A program made the position numbers and the translations under genes. A model generated the notes under the pieces. The model worked only from the letters and a program-made list of their open reading frames with translations. It ran no database searches and had not been told where the DNA came from. A stretch of DNA of 64,000 nt from Thermomicrobiales bacterium (GTDB taxonomy: Bacteria > Chloroflexota > Chloroflexia > Thermomicrobiales > UBA6265). The stretch covers positions 186,001 through 250,000 of the forward strand of contig JAHBVL010000005.1 of the NCBI GenBank assembly GCA_019637585.1, written 5' to 3'. Positions 16,541 through 24,971 of this stretch are shown here, one piece after another. Within the stretch, counting starts at the first letter, position 1. Every line of letters begins with the position of its first letter.

Positions 16541-17989
16541 TCAGGACGTGGGGGTTGCGTCGATCTCTTCAGCGGCGGGAGTCGAGGTCGTCTCCTGCAG
16601 CGGTGAAGCTTGCGGAGAGGCTACTGCCGTGCCTGATCCTTCACCAGTACGGGTAGGCGCCGGAGTAGAGACGACCAGCAGCGTAAAGCTGCCTGCGTCG
16701 ACCGACCCAGTCGCCACCAGGTTGTAGACCATGCCTGGCTCGATGGTGAGTGCATCCGAACGGAAGAGAACATCATCCTCCCCTTCCTTCTGCACTTGAA
16801 TGTCGTACGTTCCGGCATTCATCAAAATGCTGTCGGCGAACTCCTCGAACTCGACGTCGCCAAAGAGCGTGTCCCCATCTGTCACCAGGATGTCGATGGC
16901 TCCGGCATCGCTCGACAGGTTCACGGCGCGAACCCGGGATTGATCCGGGGCAATCGGCGACAAGTCGATCTCGCTGTTGATCACCTTGAGATCGACCGCG
17001 GACCCACCGATCACGATGTCCGTGGCGTCACCGTCGTCCAGATCGACCCCGGTTTCCACAATCTGATCGGAGAGCGAGCCACCAGTGGGCACGAGCACGA
17101 ACGTTCGGTCGTCATCGCCAGGAACCGCCAGGAACTCCGACGTCGCGCCAGGTTCCAGATTTTCGATGATCAGACTCTCTTCCAGGTAGACATCGACGGC
17201 GGGCGCATCAATGGCCGCGTGCGTGATGCGGACGCATGCATCATCGGTCGCTCCACTGAGACCCAGTTCAGTGACGCAGGGCGCTCCAACCGTTGTGGTC
17301 AACGGCAGCACCGCCACAGAATCGGTGGACTGTGTGCCGATGACAAAAAGGGTGATCTCCGTACCTGCCGTCACATCGAGCTGCATGCCGGACACGAGAT
17401 TCGTTTCGGCATCATGAACGCGTACGTCGAGATCGTACGAACCCGCTTCGACATTGCGATGCTCGGTCGCTTCACCGAACTCGACGTCGTCGAACCATTC
17501 ATCGCCCCCCACCTGCGCGATATCAATCGTGATGTCATCCGGGCTCAGATTCACGGCTCGAATCCGCGCTTCGTTTGCTGGCAGGTCGTCCAGATCGCTC
17601 TCGATGACCTTCAGTTCGAGCGAATTCAGCAGATTGGAGACAGCTACCGAGTAGGCGTCGTCACCATCGAAATCGACCGTCTGGTCGATCAGCGCTGAGT
17701 CAGCGTTCTGACCGGCTGGCACGATCTGAATTGAATGCTCTCCGTCTGAAAAGGGAGCAAATTCAGTCGCAGCGCCGAACTCCAGGCCAAGAGCGACCGT
17801 CTCGCCATCGACCAGGACATCGATGGCTGAAGCATCGGGCGAGGCATGAACGAACCGGACGGATGCGGACGCATCTGCTTCGCCCCCCTGCGCACGCACG
17901 GGCGAAAAGCCCGCTAGCCCGACCATAAGGACGAACGACAGCAGCAGTGCGGGCACCGCTCTTCGCATCAATGTCTCTGTGATTGGCAT
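16541..17989 (-). CDS. exported DUF4397 domain-containing protein
   Basis: The ATG at 17989 with GAGGAG 6 bases upstream gives 482 residues. A signal peptide (MRRAVPALLLSFVLMVGLAG, cleavage near VRAQ) is followed by two DUF4397 repeats, each opening with VRFVHASPDASAIDVLVDG or VRITHAAIDAPAVDVYLEE, and each followed by ARIRAVNLSPDD or SRVRAVNLSSDAGAIDILV. The family forms Ig-like extracellular beta domains of unknown role. The C-terminus is an acidic, Pro/Ser/Thr-rich tail (TSTPAAEEIDATPTS) without an anchor motif. The protein is very acidic. It is followed by a strong terminator and preceded by the lone receiver gene on the same strand, 105 bases away across the gap. Confidence 0.88.
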   Translation of the reverse strand: MPITETLMRRAVPALLLSFVLMVGLAGFSPVRAQGGEADASASVRFVHASPDASAIDVLVDGETVALGLEFGAATEFAPFSDGEHSIQIVPAGQNADSALIDQTVDFDGDDAYSVAVSNLLNSLELKVIESDLDDLPANEARIRAVNLSPDDITIDIAQVGGDEWFDDVEFGEATEHRNVEAGSYDLDVRVHDAETNLVSGMQLDVTAGTEITLFVIGTQSTDSVAVLPLTTTVGAPCVTELGLSGATDDACVRITHAAIDAPAVDVYLEESLIIENLEPGATSEFLAVPGDDDRTFVLVPTGGSLSDQIVETGVDLDDGDATDIVIGGSAVDLKVINSEIDLSPIAPDQSRVRAVNLSSDAGAIDILVTDGDTLFGDVEFEEFADSILMNAGTYDIQVQKEGEDDVLFRSDALTIEPGMVYNLVATGSVDAGSFTLLVVSTPAPTRTGEGSGTAVASPQASPLQETTSTPAAEEIDATPTS

Positions 17990-18093
17990 AGTGTTCTCCT
18001 CGAGCAACGTCGATCCGATTCTGGCGTCGATGCCAGACAGTCCCGCATTTGCGGGTATCTGCAGAAAAATGCAGGATGCGTGCCGCGAGGGGA

Positions 18094-18489
18094 TTACGGT
18101 CGGGATCGATCCATCAGCTGGCGCCGGACAACGTTGACGAATTCGGTCAGATCGAATGGCTTTCGGAGAAAGGGAATGGTGGGGTCGGTGGCTGCGGGCA
18201 GGGCATTGGCGCTGATCAGGATGACCGGGATGTTTCGGCGCTTGAGACGTTCCGCAAGGGCAACTCCGTCCATCATCGGCATCGAAACATCGGCCACGAC
18301 GAGATCGGGTTCGATGTCGGCAATGATGGCCAATGCCTGCATGCCATCGTATGCGAGATCGGTCTCGAACCCCTCATCATTCAGCCAGGCAGCAAAGACC
18401 TGAATGAGCTGAGGGTCGTCGTCGACCAACAGGATGCGAGGGGCTCGATTGCCGGGTGGTTGTGCTGGAAGAGTCTCGTGATCCGTCAT
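18094..18489 (-). CDS. single-domain response regulator (receiver only)
   Basis: The ATG at 18489 gives 131 residues. The receiver fold is clear: ILLVDDDPQLIQVFAAWLND, phosphoacceptor Asp in LVVADVSMPMMDG, the switch region ILISANALP and the conserved Lys in FLRKPFDLTEFV. There is no output domain, so it must act through protein contact or as part of a relay. No kinase gene is adjacent. The residues before the receiver are a short Pro-rich leader. Confidence 0.88.
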   Translation of the reverse strand: MTDHETLPAQPPGNRAPRILLVDDDPQLIQVFAAWLNDEGFETDLAYDGMQALAIIADIEPDLVVADVSMPMMDGVALAERLKRRNIPVILISANALPAATDPTIPFLRKPFDLTEFVNVVRRQLMDRSRP

Positions 18490-18667
18490 ACTGCTCTGGC
18501 AAGGGGCCCGCGACAAGAACCTCACTGCTGCCTGGTCCCACCATCCAGACAGTCGCAGGCTATGCGCAATTTCCGTGCCAGATTTGGGGCGTGCTTGCAC
18601 CGCCGGTCCATTCACATATGTGCGACGGGCCAGACACGGGCGGAACGACGTGGAACGAGCGACAGAG

Positions 18668-18690
18668 ACCGGATGGCCTTGCCATCCGGT
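18668..18690 (-). terminator. hairpin after the alcohol dehydrogenase gene
   Basis: ACCGGATGGC and its exact complement flank a CTT loop, 16 bases after the stop codon at 18706. It has no T-run, so it could be a weak terminator or an mRNA 3' end protector. Confidence 0.5.
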
Positions 18691-18705
18691 CCTCGGAGTT
18701 CTCGC

Positions 18706-19800
18706 TTAGAGACGGATCACCGACCGGAGCGTTTCCCCCGCTTCCATCGCGTGGAATGCGGCTTCGCTCTCATCGAGTGAAATCACCCGAGTGACAACCC
18801 TGTCGAGATCGAGCTGTCCCTGGGCGTACCAGGACGCCAGCAGGGGAAAGTCGCGCGTGGGCAAGCAGTCGCCATACCAGGAAACCCGCAATGCCCCACC
18901 CAGATCGAAGAATTTCGCAACCGGGAGATCGATCTTCGCTTCCTGTCCGGCCACGCCGACGATCACACAGGTCCCGGCCAGATCGCGGCACCAGATCGCA
19001 GTTTCGATCGTTTCCGGTTTGCCCACCGCCTCGAATGACGCGTTGACGCCGTGGCCGCCGGTGATGGCCTTGATGGCGGCTACCGGATCGCCGTCTCGCG
19101 GATTGACTGCATGTGTCGCCCCGAACTCTTTCGCCCATTCGAGCTTTCGGGGATCGACGTCGACCGCAATGATGGTCGTCGCGCCGGCGAGCTTGGCGCC
19201 CATGATGATCGAATCGCCAACACCACCAGCGCCAATCACCGCCACCGACTGTCCAGGTTGCACGTTGGCCGAATAGAGAGCAGCGCCGACACCCGTCATC
19301 ACACCACAGCCAATGAGACTCATCTGCTCGGGTGGAAGCCCATCGGCAACCGGCACGCATTGGCGGGAATGGACGAGCGTGTGGGTGCAGAAGGTGCCGA
19401 TTCCGAGAATCGGCGTAAGAACCTGGCCATCGTCGGTGGTCATCTTCTGGGTTGCATTGAGACTGGCGGCGCAGAGGTGAGGCTGTCCGACCTGGCAGAA
19501 CCGGCAGAGACCGCATGGCGCCCGCCAGGCAAGGATCACGTAGTCCCCGGCTTTGACATTCGTCACATCCGGACCGACCTCTTCAACAATGCCGCTTCCT
19601 TCATGACCCAGGAGGAAGGGAAAGTAGTCGGTGCCGAAGACGCCATTCTTGGCCGAGAGATCGGTGTGGCAAACACCACTGGCCAGAATCTTCACCAGCG
19701 CCTCGCCGGGACCGGGTCGCGGTACGTTGAATTCCTCGACGACGCCGGGTTGATTGGGTTCACGGGCGATCACGCCTCGCGCGCGGATTGATTCGGACAT
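18706..19800 (-). CDS. zinc-dependent alcohol dehydrogenase (class III-like MDR family)
   Basis: 364 residues. The catalytic zinc region is ILASGVCHTDLSAKNG with GHEGSGIVEEVG. The structural zinc cysteines are in CGLCRFCQVGQPHLC, the NAD site is VAVIGAGGVGDSIIMGAKLAG, and the acidic residue that selects NAD is in IIAVDVDPRKLEWAKEFGA. The length and inserted segment resemble the class III / mycothiol-dependent formaldehyde or NDMA-type dehydrogenases. It is cytoplasmic and probably oxidises an alcohol or thiol-adduct. It stands alone, ending at a hairpin. Confidence 0.9.
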   Translation of the reverse strand: MSESIRARGVIAREPNQPGVVEEFNVPRPGPGEALVKILASGVCHTDLSAKNGVFGTDYFPFLLGHEGSGIVEEVGPDVTNVKAGDYVILAWRAPCGLCRFCQVGQPHLCAASLNATQKMTTDDGQVLTPILGIGTFCTHTLVHSRQCVPVADGLPPEQMSLIGCGVMTGVGAALYSANVQPGQSVAVIGAGGVGDSIIMGAKLAGATTIIAVDVDPRKLEWAKEFGATHAVNPRDGDPVAAIKAITGGHGVNASFEAVGKPETIETAIWCRDLAGTCVIVGVAGQEAKIDLPVAKFFDLGGALRVSWYGDCLPTRDFPLLASWYAQGQLDLDRVVTRVISLDESEAAFHAMEAGETLRSVIRL

Positions 19801-19951
19801 GCATATCTCCGACTTCTGGGCCGGGGCGCCGGCCCGCTACGTAGCCAACTGCGGTGCTTGCAGAAGCATCCTGCCGGGTGGAGGGGATGTCAAGGGTCGG
19901 AGGCGGAAAGGCGTGAAGGCGGAGAGGCGGAGAGAAATCCCTCACCCCCGG

Positions 19952-19977
19952 CCCCTCTCCCGCGGTCGGGAGAGGGG
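19952..19977. repeat. copy of the CCCTCTCCCGCGGTCGGGAGAGGG palindrome family
   Basis: CCCCTCTCCC, GCGGTC and GGGAGAGGGG form a perfect 10-bp stem, with CCCTCACC upstream (GTGAGGGA on the other strand) as in the copies at 6610 and 24304. Confidence 0.85.
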
Positions 19978-19978
19978 A

Positions 19979-20167
19979 GCACGTTCCATTCCCCATTTGC
20001 CCTTTCCCACTTCCCGCCTCTTTCTCATTTCCTATTTCCCTCTTTCTCATTTCCCATCTCCCTTTTCCCTTTTCCTTTTCCTCTTGCCCTTTGCCCATCG
20101 CCCATTGCCCTTCGCCTTTTGCCCATTGCCCTTCGCCTTTTGCCCTTTGCCTTTTGCCTTTTGCCTT
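19979..20167. repeat. long polypyrimidine low-complexity tract
   Basis: About 190 bases on this strand are almost only C and T with rare G and A, built from variants of CCCTTTTGCC, CCTTTTCCCT and CTTTGCCTTTTGCC. A short related tract lies at 63903-63937. It fills most of the 570-base gap between the dehydrogenase and the acetyltransferase; I see no gene there. Confidence 0.85.
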
Positions 20168-20371
20168 ACAACGAACGTTCACTCTTCTCGTTCGTACTTG
20201 ATGTCCGTTCACCAACTCGCTACAATGCGGGTACCGCAACGCTATCCCCGCTCAATTGATGATGCCGGCCTTTGGTCGAGGCCGTGGAATTCCTGGTGAG
20301 CGTCCCGACAACGCTCGTCGCGCTTTCCTCGCGGGCATGCACCACAGGGCACCTGTAGAGGAAAAGTGAAT

Positions 20372-21238
20372 ATGGTCGCTTCAACGATCAGTCGCGTTGA
20401 AGGGGATGAAGAGGCCATCCGCACGCTCACCTGGCTGGGCGGGTCATTCTTCACCGAAGGTCGTCTCGCAAAATTCGCACTTGATACCTGGTCCGAGATC
20501 AGTTCGCCTGAACTGGTGAACTGGGATTTCGCCGGTGTCAATACCCGGCCCCGGGTCGAGCTCTGGTCGGTCAGGTCCGACAGCGGCGCGATTCTGGCCG
20601 CAATGACCCTTCACTTCTTCAGTTGGAACCGGTTGCGGCAGCAACGATACTTCGCCCTTCCAGGCAGCAAGAACGATCCGGAGTCGCGCCGGCTATGCGT
20701 GCGCCGGTTCGACCGGCTCGTGGCCGGCGCGACCGACTCGATCGCGCCTTATGCCCTGGGCATCGAGCTCGGTTACATCGCCGTCGATCCAGCCATGCGG
20801 GGACAGGGACTGGGCAGGACACTTTTCGACGTGTTCCAGCATCGTGCTGCGACGGTCGCCGGTGGCCGGGGACTGGCGTTCACCATTGTGCTGGCCAAAC
20901 ATGCTCACGAACAGCTCGGCAGCTCACTGATGTCGAATCTGATCGGCTGTGGCGCAACCTCGCCACGCTCTGCGGTCAATGTGGGATCCCTGGCAAGAGG
21001 CAATCAGTTGCCAACCGATCTTTTCGACGTCCATCCGAGCGCTCGTCCGACCGCCCACCTGGCGCAGAAGCATGGATTCCAATTCGCGGGCTATGGACGG
21101 AACCTGGGTCAGGTCTGGGTCCGCGATCACAAACCAGCCGTCTGGCCGCAGACCCATGAGGAGCGCCAGGTTCACGCCGATTCGGGAACAGGAATACTCC
21201 TTCCGAATTCAGCTCCCGTGACGGCGATGGCTCGTTGA
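20372..21238 (+). CDS. GNAT-family N-acetyltransferase-like protein
   Basis: The ATG at 20372 is preferred over the GTG at 20366 because AGAGGA lies 9 bases before it; this gives 288 residues. The acetyl-CoA loop is seen in LGYIAVDPAMRGQGLGRTLFD (beta 4, then the R/QxxGxG/A loop). A second conserved stretch is the C-terminal HPSARPTAHLAQKHGFQFAGY, as in the last GNAT strand. An extra N-terminal half of about 100 residues (WLGGSFFTEGRLAKFALDTW) is not typical, so the substrate cannot be guessed. Confidence 0.75.
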   Translation: MVASTISRVEGDEEAIRTLTWLGGSFFTEGRLAKFALDTWSEISSPELVNWDFAGVNTRPRVELWSVRSDSGAILAAMTLHFFSWNRLRQQRYFALPGSKNDPESRRLCVRRFDRLVAGATDSIAPYALGIELGYIAVDPAMRGQGLGRTLFDVFQHRAATVAGGRGLAFTIVLAKHAHEQLGSSLMSNLIGCGATSPRSAVNVGSLARGNQLPTDLFDVHPSARPTAHLAQKHGFQFAGYGRNLGQVWVRDHKPAVWPQTHEERQVHADSGTGILLPNSAPVTAMAR

Positions 21239-21241
21239 CTG

Positions 21242-22315
21242 TCAGGAAGGACCAGCAGGCAACGGCTCAGCAGGTGTTGTCACAAATGCCTGGAGCAGGT
21301 CGAGTGCACCCAGCAAATCAGCTTCGTCGAGCATCTCGAATGGCGCGTGGGTATAGCGGGTAGGCAATGCCAGGAGCGCGGTGGGAATACCGGTGCGAAT
21401 CAGCGCAGCGCCGTCCGAGCCAAATCCGGGATAGATGCACTCCTGCACGGGGATGCCGGCACGCTTGGCCACATCGAGCAAACGGTAAATGATCCGCCGG
21501 TCGTAGTGGGCCCACGAATCCTTGTAGACCAGCGCCGGACCACTGCCCAGGGTCACGGGAAGTTCCCGCAGATCGACGCCTGGATAGTCGGCAAGCGGTC
21601 CATTGTCGATGGCAATCGCCAGGTCGAATGGTCCCGCTCGGTCCAGAGAAAACGCTCCCACCAATCCGATCTCTTCCTGGACGGTGGCGGCAAGCGTGAG
21701 GTCATACGCGAGGTCATTTCCGGCAATGTTCGCCAGCACATGGGTCATGAGCGCCAGAGCCACGCGGTCATCGATCGCTTTGCCAACAATTCGGCTCCCC
21801 AGTCGCCGGGTTGGTGGGTTCCAGACAACGCCCGCGCCAACGTGGACGCCCAACGACTCCGCTTCCTGACGCGACCGGGCGCCGATGTCGACAAAGCAGT
21901 CGTTCTGGGTGAGTGGTTTCGAATCGCCGGGCAGCGTCGACAGAATATGGCCGGTTGCCGTGGCGAATATTCCTTCGACGCGCTTCTCGCGACCAATGAT
22001 CAACGCGGTTTGCCCGACAGGATATCGCTCGCCAATCTTGCGGCTGCCGGCCTGGCCATCGGTCAGAAAGACGAACCCCCGCTCATCGATCGATTTGACG
22101 ACGAAGCCGATTTCGTCGGCATGTCCCTGGATCAGGAGGCGAGGTCCCTTGCCGGCCACGTGGGCGAGCACATTCCCCACGGGAGTAACGGTGACCTCCG
22201 CACCCAGAGCGCTCCATCGCTCCCGGCACCAGGAGAGAACAGGTTCTTCCTGGCCGGTTGGACCGGCAATCTCCATCAATTCGATCAGTGTGTCTGTCAG
22301 ATTCGAAGCGGACAT
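21242..22315 (-). CDS. M42-family metallopeptidase (zinc aminopeptidase)
   Basis: The ATG at 22315 with GGGAG upstream gives 357 residues; the longer frame to 22423 overlaps the next gene. Metal-binding and catalytic motifs follow the FrvX/glutamyl-aminopeptidase pattern: LIQGHADEIGFVVKSID (His, Asp), GKAIDDRVALALMTHVL (bridging Asp), TVQEEIGLVGAFSL (catalytic Glu pair), IDNGPL and, near the end, ALPTRYTHAPFEMLD (last His ligand). These enzymes form large cytoplasmic tetrahedral particles that trim peptides. The gene follows the Gfo/Idh/MocA gene by 25 bases, so they are probably one operon. Confidence 0.9.
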   Translation of the reverse strand: MSASNLTDTLIELMEIAGPTGQEEPVLSWCRERWSALGAEVTVTPVGNVLAHVAGKGPRLLIQGHADEIGFVVKSIDERGFVFLTDGQAGSRKIGERYPVGQTALIIGREKRVEGIFATATGHILSTLPGDSKPLTQNDCFVDIGARSRQEAESLGVHVGAGVVWNPPTRRLGSRIVGKAIDDRVALALMTHVLANIAGNDLAYDLTLAATVQEEIGLVGAFSLDRAGPFDLAIAIDNGPLADYPGVDLRELPVTLGSGPALVYKDSWAHYDRRIIYRLLDVAKRAGIPVQECIYPGFGSDGAALIRTGIPTALLALPTRYTHAPFEMLDEADLLGALDLLQAFVTTPAEPLPAGPS

Positions 22316-22340
22316 GAACGAGTACTCCCAGTTCGGGCCG

Positions 22341-23354
22341 TCAGACAAGAGGCAATCGGATCGTACCGCCTGAAGCGTAGGCTCGTTGTGCCGCGATCGC
22401 AATCTCCAGTGCGGCGCGACCATCCCTGCCGGTAATGTAGGGTGGATCGCCAGCCAGCATCCGCTTCACCCAGTCAGTCAGCTCGACCAGGTAGGCATCG
22501 GCGAACCGGCTGAGCCAGTGATCCATGGCGGGCTGCTGGAGGCCAGCAGCGGTCGCGACGACACATCCTGTGCCCTGAGGCGACCCGATGAACACCGTTC
22601 CCTTGTCGCCAACGATCTCGGCCCGGACATCGTATCCATATTGCGACGTGCTGATGTACTCGATATCGGCCAGAGCGCCCCGGCTGTATTTGATGGTCGT
22701 GACGCCCGCGTCGACGCCATTCGACGCTTCGGCGGTGACGATGCGCGTTCCCGTCGCGGTGACCTCGACGGCTTCGTCGGCAAGGAGCCAGCGCGCGTCG
22801 TTGTAATCGTGGATATTCGAGCTGAGGAATCCGGCGGGATTGCATCCAGCCGATGCCGGACGACTGTCGGGAAAGTTCTCCTTGCCGCGATGCGCGCTCT
22901 TGTAATAGACCGGCGTGCCGATGGCTCCCGACTCGATTGCCCGTTTCGCGGCAATGTAGGCGGCATCGTACTGGCGCATGAATCCGATTTGCAGCCGAAC
23001 GCCGGCGTCATCGCAAGAGACGATGGCCCGGTCCGCATCGGCCAGCGTGGTGGTGATCGGCTTTTCGCAGAAGACATCTTTCCGATTTGTCGCAGCGGCC
23101 AGGATGCCGTCGATGTGCGCATCATCACTGGATACAATCACCAGCGCCTCGACATCCGGGTCAGCGGCCAGTTCTTCGGCGGTCGCATACGTTCTCGGGA
23201 CATTCAGCGCAGCAGCCACCTCCGCGGCGATCTCCGCCCGCGGATCGGCAATCGCCACGAGCCGCGCGGCAGGTATCTGGGTCGCCAGATAGGTCGCGTG
23301 CTGCCGTCCCAGCAGTCCAACACCGACGACTCCTACCCCGAGCGTTTTCGACAT
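22341..23354 (-). CDS. Gfo/Idh/MocA-family NAD(P)-dependent oxidoreductase
   Basis: 337 residues. An N-terminal Rossmann motif, GVGVVGVGLLGRQHATYLAT, is followed by EALVIVSSDDAHIDGILAA and the diagnostic VFCEKPITTTLADADRAI (catalytic Lys of the EKP motif). The C-terminal half is the dimerising beta-sheet, with SNIHDYNDARWLL carrying the HxxD-type catalytic residues. Many members oxidise inositols or other polyols and sugars; LQIGFMRQYDAAYIAAKRAI fits the inositol 2-dehydrogenase-like branch. The substrate is not certain. Confidence 0.88.
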   Translation of the reverse strand: MSKTLGVGVVGVGLLGRQHATYLATQIPAARLVAIADPRAEIAAEVAAALNVPRTYATAEELAADPDVEALVIVSSDDAHIDGILAAATNRKDVFCEKPITTTLADADRAIVSCDDAGVRLQIGFMRQYDAAYIAAKRAIESGAIGTPVYYKSAHRGKENFPDSRPASAGCNPAGFLSSNIHDYNDARWLLADEAVEVTATGTRIVTAEASNGVDAGVTTIKYSRGALADIEYISTSQYGYDVRAEIVGDKGTVFIGSPQGTGCVVATAAGLQQPAMDHWLSRFADAYLVELTDWVKRMLAGDPPYITGRDGRAALEIAIAAQRAYASGGTIRLPLV

Positions 23355-23397
23355 CCTGCCTCCCAGCGCGAATTTCTCCGTCTACACCCGAAACGAC

Positions 23398-23709
23398 CTA
23401 TCGTATTGAGTAAATCGAATTCGCTCGTCGCTCCGCTTTCTCGTAGATTCCTTCATGGGGACCAATCACGCAAACGAGACAGACGCGCCGGAAGGAGTCA
23501 ACGAGATAGACAGCCCGGAATGCCCCTGAGCCCTTGACATTGAACTCCAAAGCTCTCGAACCGCGCAGATTGCCACTCAGTGAATGTCCAAGTTCGGGCT
23601 GATTCTCGAGTCGTAAGATCGCTCGCAGCGCGACCTCGGCGTTTCCGCGTAGCGATCTTAGATCTTTCTCAGCTGCGCGGGTGAACTCGACTTCGAATCG
23701 CTCATTCAT
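23398..23709 (-). CDS. RelE/ParE-type toxin
   Basis: 103 residues of the RelE/ParE fold: FEVEFTRAAEKDLRSLRG, a helix pair, then the beta sheet GSRALEFNVKGSGAFRAVYL and CLVCVIGPHEGIYEKAERRA with the conserved late His and basic residues. RelE members cut mRNA on the ribosome; ParE members poison gyrase. The basic C-terminal HEGIYEKAE segment resembles RelE. The gene overlaps the upstream AbrB-type antitoxin by 8 bases, the usual antitoxin-first order. Confidence 0.85.
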   Translation of the reverse strand: MNERFEVEFTRAAEKDLRSLRGNAEVALRAILRLENQPELGHSLSGNLRGSRALEFNVKGSGAFRAVYLVDSFRRVCLVCVIGPHEGIYEKAERRANSIYSIR

Positions 23710-23959
23710 TGTCGAGGTCGACGCCCATTTCCTCGGCTATCTGCCGGATATTCTTGGTTCGACCCGCTCGGTACTCTGCCAGAGCGTGCTCGGCAAGGAC
23801 GTCAAAAGGATTGAATGCCTTCGCGAGCTGTAGCGTCCGATTCCCCTCATCAGTTTCGAGGAATAGCACGTCACCCGGTTCCAGGCGAAGTGCTTCCCGC
23901 ACACTGCGCGGGATGGTCAAGCGCCCCTTCTCATCAAGACGAACACTGGTTGCACTCAT
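23702..23959 (-). CDS. AbrB/SpoVT-family antitoxin
   Basis: The ATG at 23959 with GGGAG upstream gives 85 residues. The swapped-hairpin DNA-binding domain is plain: SVRLDEKGRLTIPRSVREAL, then LEPGDVLFLETDEG. The C-terminal tail (FDVLAEHALAEYRAGRTKNI and on) should wrap the toxin. Such proteins usually repress their own operon. The 250 bases upstream have no gene on this strand. Confidence 0.88.
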   Translation of the reverse strand: MSATSVRLDEKGRLTIPRSVREALRLEPGDVLFLETDEGNRTLQLAKAFNPFDVLAEHALAEYRAGRTKNIRQIAEEMGVDLDNE

Positions 23960-24203
23960 CGTTATTCTCCCAGAAGTAGAGCGTGGGCTGATCCCACGAT
24001 CCAATTCTACAGGCGTTGAACACACATGGTCCTCCCTGCGTTCCGAAATGGGTGGATGTTGAGCCGAAGGATCGAGCGGCACAACGCCTTCAGGCAGTGA
24101 AAACTCCACCAAAAGCGAATATCATGCCCATCGTTACCTTTTGCGTTTCCTGTGAGTCTTATTGGAAGAGCGATTCCCAAGGCGGGGACTCGCAGCAGAA
24201 CAA

Positions 24204-24277
24204 GTGGGTGTAGCTCAGGCGGTCAGAGCAGCTGTCCCCCCAGACAGACGACACAGGTTCGAGACCTGTCACCCGCT
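24204..24277 (+). tRNA. tRNA-like gene, probably tRNA-Gly(CCC)-derived, with abnormal anticodon arm
   Basis: A 74-base stretch folds as acceptor GTGGGTG/CACCCGC (one T-G wobble), TA, D-stem GCTC/GAGC, T-arm ACAGG-TTCGAGA-CCTGT and discriminator T. The acceptor and U73 resemble tRNA-Gly. The anticodon arm is wrong: counting from the D-arm puts CCC at 34-36 but base 33 is C instead of U and the five expected stem pairs fail. The only good stem, CTGTC/GACAG (24232-24247), leaves a six-base loop CCCCCA. No CCA is encoded. It is either a decayed tRNA or one with a sequence error in the C-run. A terminator-like hairpin follows. Confidence 0.55.
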
Positions 24278-24279
24278 CC

Positions 24280-24299
24280 GTGAGGGACCTATCCCTCAC
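24280..24299 (+). repeat. short perfect hairpin after the tRNA-like gene
   Basis: GTGAGGGA and TCCCTCAC flank CCTA. GTGAGGGA is the tag that accompanies each copy of the nearby palindrome family. Confidence 0.6.
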
Positions 24300-24303
24300 C
24301 CTG

Positions 24304-24335
24304 CCCTCTCCCGACCGCGGGAGAGGGTTCTTTTT
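24304..24335 (+). terminator. palindrome family member acting as likely terminator of the tRNA-like transcript
   Basis: CCCTCTCCC, GACCGC and GGGAGAGGG form a perfect 9-bp stem and are followed by TTCTTTTT. It belongs to the same family as 6610 and 19952. Two inverted heptamer units (TTCGGAC) lie at 24341-24354. Confidence 0.65.
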
Positions 24336-24381
24336 GGTTCTTCGGACTTCGGACTGCCGAGTGCCGACCGCCCAAATCGTC

Positions 24382-24831
24382 TCAATACCCCATCCTGTCG
24401 CGCCATCCCCTGAGCCAGCCGATGTGCTCGGCTTCATGGTCGCTCTGGAGCGCGGCGTCGGAATAGTGTTCCGGTTCGAGACCGCGAGGCGAGGCGCTGG
24501 CGAGGGCATCGAGCACCGATTGATGCGCTCGCTCCACTTCCCACCAGGCTTGCTCGAGTGAGCAGGCAGCGAAGAGGGCATGATCGATCTGATTGAGTTC
24601 TTCCACTTGCTCTTCAGAAAATCCACATCCCGCCTGGTATCCAGCGGAAATGCGCATGATCTCCTCTGCTCGCAGGCGATCCCAGAGAGCGAGGTGTGTG
24701 AGATGGTCCTTCGGCGACCAACCGTCGATCGTACGTTCTGTCATCTGGTCGTCGGTCAGCCCACTGAGGGTTTCCCGGAGGGTTGTGCGAAGCGTCCGAT
24801 AATGCTGCTGAACGTCGTGGGAGTCGAGCAT
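24382..24831 (-). CDS. DinB-like / ClbS-type helical protein
   Basis: 149 residues from an ATG with AAAGGA upstream. It shows a four-helix DinB/DfsB pattern: HYRTLRTTLRETLSGLTDDQM, then WSPKDHLTHLALWDRL with the conserved His of the metal triad, and a late SDHEAEHIGWLRGWRDRMGY with further His residues. Members are thiol-dependent transferases or colibactin-type self-protection proteins; the role here is unknown. It is cytoplasmic and monocistronic. Confidence 0.75.
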   Translation of the reverse strand: MLDSHDVQQHYRTLRTTLRETLSGLTDDQMTERTIDGWSPKDHLTHLALWDRLRAEEIMRISAGYQAGCGFSEEQVEELNQIDHALFAACSLEQAWWEVERAHQSVLDALASASPRGLEPEHYSDAALQSDHEAEHIGWLRGWRDRMGY

Positions 24832-24971
24832 GGAACTGTCCTTTCAGCGATAGGGCACGCCAACGCAACGATACCGGATGCGGTCCACCATCGCGTCGGA
24901 TTTGACGTTTGGCATCAGCGCGCACGATGATGCATGCGATGATTCACCTTGTGGACGACCAGAAATCCGTC

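Noticed and set aside
18580-18600. GGGGCGTGCTTGCA as a second sigma-54 promoter
   Set aside because: GG and GC are 11 bases apart rather than 12 and no gene follows in that direction.
19801-20365. Possible gene in the pyrimidine tract
   Set aside because: Translations are low-complexity and match the repeat units; no ribosome site or domain.
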